From: Aphrocallistes beatrix
Lineage: Eukaryota; Porifera; Hexactinellida; Sceptrulophora; Aphrocallistidae
Direction: 5' to 3'
Assembly: GCA_963281255.1 (NCBI GenBank)
Contig: OY725494.1
Span: forward strand, 2,059,934 to 2,123,933
Length of the DNA stretch: 64,000 nucleotides
The notes beneath the pieces were generated by a model. That model did no database searches and had not been told where the DNA came from. It saw nothing but the letters and a program-made list of their open reading frames with translations. How positions within the stretch are numbered: the stretch's first letter is position 1; each line of letters starts with the position of its first letter. Of this stretch, positions 56,635 to 64,000 are shown in pieces. Both the position numbers and the translations under genes were made by a program.

Positions 56635-58378
56635 TATATATAAGGCCTAAGGGTAACTTGACCAGGGATGCGGTAGAAGATGGATGAAGAAATACATGAG
56701 CTGCCTTAAATCATTAACAAAGCACAATAGAGCTTAGGAATGTATTACCAGCATATATAAATATTGTGTCAAAGCACCCATATCCGTTGTTAAAATTTAG
56801 ATTAGCCATCAAATGATTGCGCAACAGGTTATATTTGGGTCAAATTTAGTGATTTTCAGAGGCCGTTTAAGGGCACTTCTAAGTGTTTTTATTATAAAAC
56901 TTTTCGCATAGAACTGAGAAGTGAATGTGTTAATACCAAGGTTGAAACCGCTTCAACCAAATACCATTTTAACCGAATAATGGTTAGACCAAATAATTTG
57001 GTTAACCGAATAATGGTCAAACCGAATAATTTGGTTAACCGAATAATGGTTAAACCGAATAATTTGGTCTACCGAATAATTTGGTCAACCGAATATTTGG
57101 TCACCCGAATAATTTGGTCAACCGAATATTTGGTCAACCGAATAATTTGGTCAACCGAATAATTTGGTCAACCGAATATTTGGTCAACCGAATGATTTGG
57201 CCAACCGAATAATTTGGTCAACCGAATATTTGGTCAACCGAATAATTTGGTCAACCGAATAATTTGGTCGACCGAATATTTGGTCAACCGAATAATTTGG
57301 TCAACCGAATATTTGGTCAACCAAATGATTTGGTTAACCAAATAATACTTGATTATATTTTTGCATAAATTTTTATCTATTATAAAAATATTTATACAAA
57401 AATATAATCAAGTATAAGTAGGCCTATTAGATTTATTTGTGTTCGGACCACCTCATGTAAGAACGTGTGATTATATTGGGAAAGCATGCAAATTATTTGT
57501 TTGACCAAATATTCGGTTGACCAAATTATTCGGTTGACCAAATTATTTGGTTGACCAAATATTAGGTTGACCAAATTATTCGGTTGACCAAATTATTTGG
57601 TTCTCAACCGAATACCAAATAATGATATTTGGTTACAAACCAAATATCAATTATTTGCAAATAATATTTGGTTAAACCGAATAATCAACTATTCGGTTTC
57701 TATCTTGAAAACAGCGATAGCTAGACATTCAAATTTAATCCCATTTGATAGCAAATAGGCTACTTCCTATTTAGCTACAATACAATTTCTGTGTCTAAAT
57801 TCAATGGTTTACGAGATATTGGACAAATTACAAAATGTGACAAATATGATAAATTGTGTAATAACTCGTAAATTATTGAATTAAGACATAGAAATTGTAT
57901 TATAGCTTAATAGAAAGTAGCCTATTTGCTATCAAATGGGATTAAATTTGAATGTCTAGCTATCGCTATTTTCAAGATATAGCCCCAACTGACCAAAACA
58001 CGTTTCCATAGCAACACTGGAATGTAAGAACATTCTATGAAAAAATTCCAAATTTTTAGTATTAACACATTCACTTCTCAGTTCTATGCGAAAAACTTTA
58101 TAATAAAAACACTTAGAAGTGCCCTTAAACGACCTATGAAAATCACTAAATTTGACCCAAATATAGCCTGTTACGCAATCATTTGATGACTAATCTAAAT
58201 TCTAACAACGGATATGGGTGTTTTGACACCATATTTATATATGCTGGTAATACATTCCTAAGCTCTATTGTGCTTTGTTAATGATTTAAGGCAGCTCATG
58301 TATTTCTTCAACCATCTTCTCTGCATCCCTAGTGCCAAATTCGCAAGTTACTCTGAGGCCTTATTATAGTAGGCTATG
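56635..58378. mobile_element. CATAGCC-family foldback, exact 7-bp duplication
   Basis: CATAGCCTACTATATATAAG at left, inverse at right; GATGATC at 56628-56634 and 58379-58385. Arms contain GACCAGGGATGCGGTAGAAG and TATTACCAGCATATATAAAT in inverted orientation. The left arm is interrupted by the 17-bp minisatellite element. Confidence 0.9.
56940..57699. mobile_element. Palindromic minisatellite element (17-bp unit), copy 2
   Basis: More than 20 units of ACCGAATAATTTGGTCA (16- and 17-bp variants) at left and inverted units at right, around an AT-rich centre. Starts GGTTGAAACCGCTTCAACC and ends ATAATCAACTATTCGGTT like copy 1 at 20261. Frames spelling repeated PNNLVNRI are a by-product of the unit. 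Confidence 0.85.
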
Positions 58379-58734
58379 GATGATCATATGCATATTAACA
58401 AAAATCGATACTAATATTTAAAACTTAATAACTTTCTAGTGAAAAGCGATCGAACAAAACTTCCAAAAATAAATGTTCAACATGTACCTCAACACCATTT
58501 TATGATGACGTCATCATATTGAGGTGTTGATGACTTATCAAAAATGAAAATCTTTATTTCGTGTTATTATGATAAATTATTATACTTATAATTGTTCGCA
58601 CAAAATTTTAGATTTTATCACACCTTGAGGGTGTTAGAATCTGAATATTTGAATTACAAAAAGACATATAGACAAGGTTTCGCGTAACCAAATGATCACA
58701 AAGTAGCATAAGACCATTCTATTCAAAAAAATAT

Positions 58735-58895
58735 AAAAATTACAGCAGTTTACCTCCGTCATAAAGTCACCTCGATACCGTGTGAGTATAGTCTGACACA
58801 TAATGTGTTCAATGCAATAATTTGAGTTGTGTCAGACGATACTCACGTGGTATCGGGGTACCTTTATGATGGAGGCAAATAGCTGTAATTTTTTT
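58735..58895. mobile_element. Short palindromic MITE, copy 2
   Basis: AAAAATTACAGCAGTTTACC and CACCTCGATACCGTGTGAGT at left, inverse at right around TGTCAGACGATACTCACGTG. Confidence 0.8.
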
Positions 58896-59114
58896 TCTCA
58901 GTAACGGGCCTAGACTGAACAGTATAGACATGAAAATAATGATTTTTAGACCCAAGGTGTGGAAGATAGGATCACGTTTTTACTCTGGATATCCAATCCG
59001 ACAGCACGCGACACAATTATACTACTTTGTGTCTTTTTGCTTATAGCTCAAAAAGTATGTAACTTTAATTAAACTTGTAATTTGGAGTCTTTATCAGTTA
59101 TATTTTTCAAAATA

Positions 59115-59319
59115 CAGTCGACTCCGCTTAATAGGGCCACATCGGTCAGGGCGTATTTTGACCCGATTAAGCGGAGAAACCTATTAACCGAAAATATTTT
59201 TGTATTAGCCTCTATGTATGAGAGCTATTCTGGTCCTGCCAAAAGTGACCCGATTAAGCGGCTGACCCGATTAAACAGTGACCCTATTAAACAGTGACCC
59301 TATTAAGCGGAGTCGACTG
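59115..59319. mobile_element. pogo-like MITE, 205 bp
   Basis: CAGTCGACTCCGCTTAATAG after TA; exact-type inverse before TA at 59320. The interior repeats GACCCGATTAAGCGG and GACCCTATTAAACAGT. Confidence 0.88.
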
Positions 59320-59544
59320 TATATCCAAAAAGTTTAAAATATTAAATTTATGATGCATAATGAAGACGTAATAGCTCATTGATAACTCATCATATTTGGT
59401 GGATGGTGAGGATAGCTGGTGGGACATATTAATAAATCCCGCGCTTGCCTTTCGAATGTGTTGCGTCATTTCCGTATTACACTATTTTAGGCGGGGAAGT
59501 CATAAAAATTTGGGTTATTTTCTATAAATAGAAAAACCCCCACG

Positions 59545-59775
59545 TCATTAGAAGGTACAAATCTGTGATTAAATTTTCAGCCTTCTTTTACCTATAAAGG
59601 CAGAGCTATAGCCAAATAACTGAAAATTCTAATCATAAAAAAGGTGACAATGACACAATTCCATGATGAATTGACATATTCGTCTGAGGTTAGAACTTGC
59701 TCGATCCAGAGCCAAAGACTCCCTCCCCTATGCCAAAAATCAGCTTTCTGCGCCTGGCAGTTTCATCAATTAATT
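59545..59775 (-). repeat. Dispersed R1 repeat, copy 4 (inverted)
   Basis: Reverse complement carries CAGGCGCAGAAAGCTGATTT, TTCATCATGGAATTGTGTC and AACTGA-rich remnants in the order seen at 27795. Confidence 0.6.
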
Positions 59776-59790
59776 CGTAAAATATATATA

Positions 59791-60031
59791 CCGTATTGCT
59801 TCGAATAAGCGCCCGGGCGCTTATTTATTTCGTTCACCCTTTAGACCCGGCGCTTTATCTTTCCGTGCCCAAAACCCCGGAGCTCAAAAATAAAGTAGCG
59901 TTTCGGTTGAAAAAGATAAATACTTTCTAATCGCATTACTAATCACCAAGAGTTTATTTATAAATACAACAAGCCATAACAAATGGTTTACCTACCAAAA
60001 ATAACCCTGGCGCTTATTCGAAGCAATACGG
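59791..60031. mobile_element. MITE with TA duplication, 241 bp
   Basis: CCGTATTGCTTCGAATAAGC (then GCCC) at left; exact inverse GCTTATTCGAAGCAATACGG at right; TA at 59789 and 60032. Tc1/mariner or pogo type. Confidence 0.88.
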
Positions 60032-60249
60032 TATATATAAATATACAAATATATATTAATCGAGTTTTAGTAAGGATTATTCATTTCTGCCAATCATATT
60101 TTATCCAAAATACTTACAATTAAATATAAATATTGTCAATCTTCATGTTGTGTCACTTTTCATTGGGCATACCATTATGCATGATGGCGGTGAGTAATAA
60201 ATTGTAATTTTAAATCTTGTAAATGATCGATTAATTTGAAAGTTTCAAA

Positions 60250-60500
60250 ACTGGGCAATTCTTATTTGCAGAAAAGTAACCTGACCACTTGACCAGGATG
60301 GTCAGGTTGGTTAGGTTAACTGGACCGCTTGATCAGGTTAACCGGGTCAATCTACTGCATCCAGCTCCATAGATCCCAAGTGAACCGCCTCAGGCGGGAT
60401 GGATCCTAATTTGAACACCGAAACCCGCAAGGCTTTAGAAAACCCGGATTGGTTTGAAATCGTTTCCTGGTGCGTTAATCTGCCAAATCTAAACGTCGGA
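60250..60500. other. GC-richer segment, unidentified
   Basis: Repeats of GACCACTTGACCAGGATGGT and GGTTAACCGGGTCAATC type, then AACCGCCTCAGGCGGGATGG. No frame or terminal repeats recognised. Confidence 0.3.
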
Positions 60501-60832
60501 GGTTGAGAAAATTAGTTACAACTATAAAAAGAGTATTAAGATGGTCTAACAACATCTAAACACAAATTTAGACTATCATGTTCGTTTTAAACTGCCGCCG
60601 GATATATATCCCTAGAAAATCGTGCATTTGGGGTAGGTTGATGGATGACCCGCATTGAGCCAACACAAACTTGGGACTTATGCAGCTAGGTCTAACCGGA
60701 CCACTTATATTTTAGTGGCTACGGCCGTGGTATATATTTTCCAGTTGGATAGCCCTTCAAAATCGACCTATTTAACTATTATTTGGATGTGAAATTTTGA
60801 GGTGGCCGAATACTTATGTTCCGATAGTGTAT

Positions 60833-61335
60833 GGAAGATATGAAAACTACAAAAACCAAAAGCCAGAAGTATTTAGGATAAATAATTATACTCAATCGAC
60901 TCCCTATTCAATAATAACACATTTCCAGTGTCCAACTCAAACCAATTACGAATTATTACAATATGACCACATATGGAGGTGTGAAAACCGCAAAAATCAA
61001 AAACGGGAAGTATTTAGGATGTCATTATGCTTATTTGACTCCTTATATACGACTTCCCATTCAATAATAATACATTTCCCATGTCTAACGTTAACCAATT
61101 CGAAGTTATCAACATTATTACCATATATAGAAAGGTGTGAAAACCTCAAATGTTTCAGGTATGCCAATGTGACCAATGAAATCCCAATACACGACTTCTT
61201 ATTCAACATTTATATATTTAATACCAATATAATTGATGGTTTTCGAGATATCAGTAATAACAAACTGGCCTAACTGGTATACACAAAGATCGTATCTACT
61301 GAGAGTGGACTGTCCAGGTAGTTTAGAAGTCCATG
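60833..61335. repeat. Degenerate 150-bp tandem repeat and flank, copy 2
   Basis: Three units (AAGCCAGAAGTATTTAGGAT; TTCCCATTCAATAATAATAC; AGGTGTGAAAACC) lead into the same unique flank GTGGACTGTCCAGGTAGTTT as at 53090-53480. A lone Tc1-type right end (CTTATGTTCCGATAGTG then TA) abuts it at 60831. Confidence 0.7.
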
Positions 61336-61339
61336 GGTC

Positions 61340-62090
61340 AGGATAGGACTTACCGAGAAAAGAATATATATATTGCCGCACATTTCAGATGTTAGCCACT
61401 ATACTATAAGATAGTCGGCAAACTAAAAATCTTTGAGTTTTAATTTAATTAAGAGAACAATTTGTTTCCTTTTGGGAAGTGTGAAAACACAACATTTGTT
61501 CCCCAGGTGCACATCTACACAATATATGCTATGTTCAGACCGGATTTGGTACAAATCGGTTCACTAGATTCTTCTGGATCGCCAGGACATACGTACAGAC
61601 TTCGTACTCCGTTCATGCCAAAAGTGTATCTCCTATATATAATATGAGCTGCGCTAAAAATCAAACTGATCAATACTCGTATAGTCCAGGGGATGGGTGT
61701 AAATAAGTATATCAAAGAAATGTGTAGTTTATCTTAAAAGCATGAAACTTGACATACAACTTGATTGAACCAGACCAAAGATTTCTAGATGCGGAGGCAT
61801 CGCGAAAGGTTTCGAAGAAAAATATCACCCGTCCGAACTGGTGCATTGTCAAAAATATGTCTAACTTTTTTTAAATCTTATCAGATCTTATCAGATTTTC
61901 AATAGCGATATTCACAATCAGCATCACATTTCCATCAATTTGATGGGTCTCATGAATGAATTCTCACTACTTTTGAGAATGGAATGTTGTCACATTCCAA
62001 ATATGGTTTGTCGTTGCCATGGACGAAAGATTGCCAAAAATTATATTAGTGTTTATTTAATTCGATTAATTATCTTATTGAAAGTTGTCC
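61340..62090. other. No gene firmly recognised
   Basis: A moderately GC-rich stretch at 61495-61650 after CTCCCCAG-like sequence (TTGTTCCCCAG) could be an exon but has no motif. Nothing else stands out. Confidence 0.35.
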
Positions 62091-62094
62091 TCAG

Positions 62095-62338
62095 GTATCT
62101 ATCTATAGAGCTGTCAGTCAATCATAAATTTACCTCTTGCTCTTCGGACCACCCGGTTACAATAGCCCAAGGCCGTTCCGTCGATTGCAATCGGACCCTC
62201 ACACTGACTTTTATCACATCACATCCCATGTATATTATTGTAAACTGGGTGTTACCGGGTATCACCCGGTATTCGGTTCGGGCAGCGCGGGAATTCCCTG
62301 ATGGCCAATGGGTTAAGACAACAATGCTATCAATCCAG
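62095..62338 (+). CDS. Orphan exon candidate, beta-sandwich-like
   Basis: A 244-base stretch between an acceptor (TTGAAAGTTGTCCTCAG) and a donor (CAG then GTAATT), phase 1 in and phase 0 out, with 81 open codons and clearly higher GC than its neighbours. Parts read SCSSDHPVTIAQGRSVDC, NRTLTLTFITSHPMYIIVNW and REFPDGQWVKTTMLSIQ. Alternating hydrophobic residues, two Cys, a Trp about 20 residues after the second Cys and an N-x-T site suggest an extracellular beta domain of immunoglobulin style, but I do not recognise the family. No flanking exon was identified with confidence. Confidence 0.35.
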
Positions 62339-62344
62339 GTAATT

Positions 62345-63190
62345 AAATGCAAGGGTTACAATCAATAAAACAATCTAACCTTGCAACTTTAAACACTAAA
62401 CTAAGGTCCAAAACTTTGATAATATTTTTTTTTGTTATCCACACAATGGCAAGCAATTTTCAACATGGATAATACATTTCCCTTCAATAGGGTCATTTCG
62501 GTCCAAGGGTATCTCACGGGTCCCTGAAGCGATGTTGGGACTTGAAAAATATGGTCATTGATTTAATAGTGATTTGGCACTTCTTTGACATTGGTGAATC
62601 GAAATATAAGCAGAGAAAAATAGGTTTCCTGGATAAATTTGAAAAAGTCGATAAATGTCATATTCCCCGTAGAAAAAACACAAATTAAACAGATTCATAA
62701 AATAATCTCATTAAAAATAGACCTTTATTCACATAATATGTTAACTGGTAAAGTAATTACTAAACATATGCCAAGGTGTGAAAATCTGCATAATTACACA
62801 TGCATTAACACCTGAAATATTCACATTGCGAAAATCGGTTCTGCATCCCGAAATATCCTATATTAGCCGTTGAGAACATGTTTTCATCTTAAAATACAAA
62901 TTTAAATACTCTTTTTTGAAGGTGTGAAAAAATATATGCATAGATCGACATTATAACTTTTTAAGTGAGAAATTCAGATTCTCCATAGTTGAATAATTTT
63001 TAAAGTCGTTGAGATCTCAATTATGTATATCTTAAGATAGAGGCTATTGGTAAAATGTGTGAAAATATGAATATATACCTGTCAAAACGAAAATGATGGT
63101 TTACATATCCACTATAAGTATGTAGATTCTACATGCCAAATTCTGCACCAATCGGACTGTTAGATTTCGAAGGGTCGAGCGTACGGACTG
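62345..63190. repeat. AT-rich DNA with degenerate GGTGTGAAAA repeats
   Basis: Poorly conserved units centred on AGGTGTGAAAA or ATGTGTGAAAA occur near 62776, 62921 and 63056, roughly every 140 bp, echoing the 150-bp repeat at 53 and 61 kb. No gene seen. Confidence 0.4.
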
Positions 63191-63203
63191 ACGTAGAATG
63201 CCG

Positions 63204-63347
63204 TCCATGCCATAAGACATCTCCCTATAGGAGCTGCACTAAAAAGTTAGAGATATTTTCGACCATGTACCAGTTGTTCGGACAGATGGACCTATGGGGG
63301 TGGCTAATATTAGTGCAGATCTGCAGGGAGATGTCTTATGGCATGGA
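63204..63347. repeat. Inverted repeat with perfect 23-bp arms
   Basis: TCCATGCCATAAGACATCTC (then CCT) at 63204-63226 is exactly complementary to 63325-63347, with weaker pairing continuing inward for about 20 bp. A diverged relative of one arm is at 55505-55540. Confidence 0.8.
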
Positions 63348-63379
63348 CCTTCAAAAAAGTATGAAAATTGTATTTTAAC

Positions 63380-64000
63380 GTTGAAAAAAGTTTCCAACGG
63401 CTCTTATAGGGTTTTTCCGGGTGTAGAATCCGATTTTGGCTGCTAGAAAGTTAAAATGTGAATTTTCAGGAGTTAAGATGGGAATTCGAGGCTGAGTGAC
63501 TAATTTTGTCTTTTTACTCTTTTGTCCAGGCAATGCGGTTAAGACTTAGAAATTGTGTAAATTTCAAATCTTTTTACACGCCAAAACCCTAATTTGGCTC
63601 CTTTTTAGGAATTTTGGACCTAAAATAGTGAATTTTTATGAAAAATACAAAAAGAAGAAATATTAAGCGCTCATTTTTCTTTTAATTAACCAATTTTGCC
63701 CCTGGGATTTTCTATTTATAGAAAATTCCCAAAATTTATGGCTTCCCTATTAAAAATGACTTAACCGGAAATGACACAATACATTCCAGGAGTTAATAAT
63801 AACCGAAGACTGCCCGCAATTTGGGAAGGGAAAATCTGGCAGAATTTAACCTAAATTGCCTTGTTTTTCACTGAAAATCTGCAAAATCTCTTTGAAAAAG
63901 CCTATTCATGATTTGTTACGATCGTAATCACTTGGGCAGTCTTAGGTTCAATTGAATGTTTACATACTTTGTTCCGACATTGTTTTTCTTTGCGAACTTT
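63380..64000. other. No gene recognised
   Basis: AT-rich; one Tc1-like end fragment (CTTTTGTCCAGGCAATG) near 63520 and R1-like debris near 63705-63790. Confidence 0.4.

Noticed and set aside
56980-57162. Open frame with repeated PNNLVNRI residues
   Set aside because: It is only the 17-bp minisatellite read in one frame; no start context or conserved domain.

Overview
The window reads as nuclear DNA of an invertebrate animal. It is AT-rich, its host genes have introns with ordinary GT/AG junctions, and it has SUN-domain and OTU-domain genes. Two runs of exactly 200 N are scaffold gaps. Most of the rest is layered transposable elements: hAT, P, mariner/Tc1, pogo/Tigger, PIF/Harbinger, Mutator-like, TTAA-specific and foldback elements, plus a Ty3/mdg4 fossil. 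I cannot name the species. I saw no tRNA, rRNA or CRISPR.

Left part (1-17 kb). A long open hAT (ZBED5-type) transposase runs off the left edge and sits inside an integrase fossil. A host gene with an OTU protease domain lies on the plus strand at about 4.3-6.0 kb. A TAA stop falls just before its probable catalytic histidine. Then come a 43-49 bp minisatellite, a 3.6 kb long-inverted-repeat element holding a dead pogo transposase and two MITEs, a dead mariner transposase, and a Mutator-like relic followed by a PHD-like finger.

Middle part (17-37.4 kb). I infer one large minus-strand SUN-domain gene here. Its first exon (nuclear segment plus membrane helix) ends at 37432, a coiled-coil exon lies at 23.4 kb, and the last exon at 17.2 kb carries the KASH-binding half of the SUN domain. 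The introns are packed with elements, including an integrase fossil, a Ty3/mdg4 fossil, pogo-like MITEs and several foldback elements. Both assembly gaps fall within this gene.

Right part (37.4-64 kb). It holds three copies of a 1.9 kb non-coding element flanked by TTAA, and a P-element transposase (THAP finger through C terminus) split by a 7.06 kb nested insertion. Beyond that are a 46-bp minisatellite grown from the last codons of that transposase, a 17-bp palindromic minisatellite element, several hAT and pogo MITEs, and one orphan exon candidate near 62.2 kb.

Main observation. At least eight elements end in, or carry, a CATAGCCTACT-type terminus. The four with both ends have 7-bp target duplications, three exact and one with a single mismatch. 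About 85 bp of the same terminal sequence lies 270 bp upstream of the P transposase start codon. I infer that the foldback elements are non-autonomous derivatives moved by this P family, and that one of them has jumped into the autonomous gene itself.
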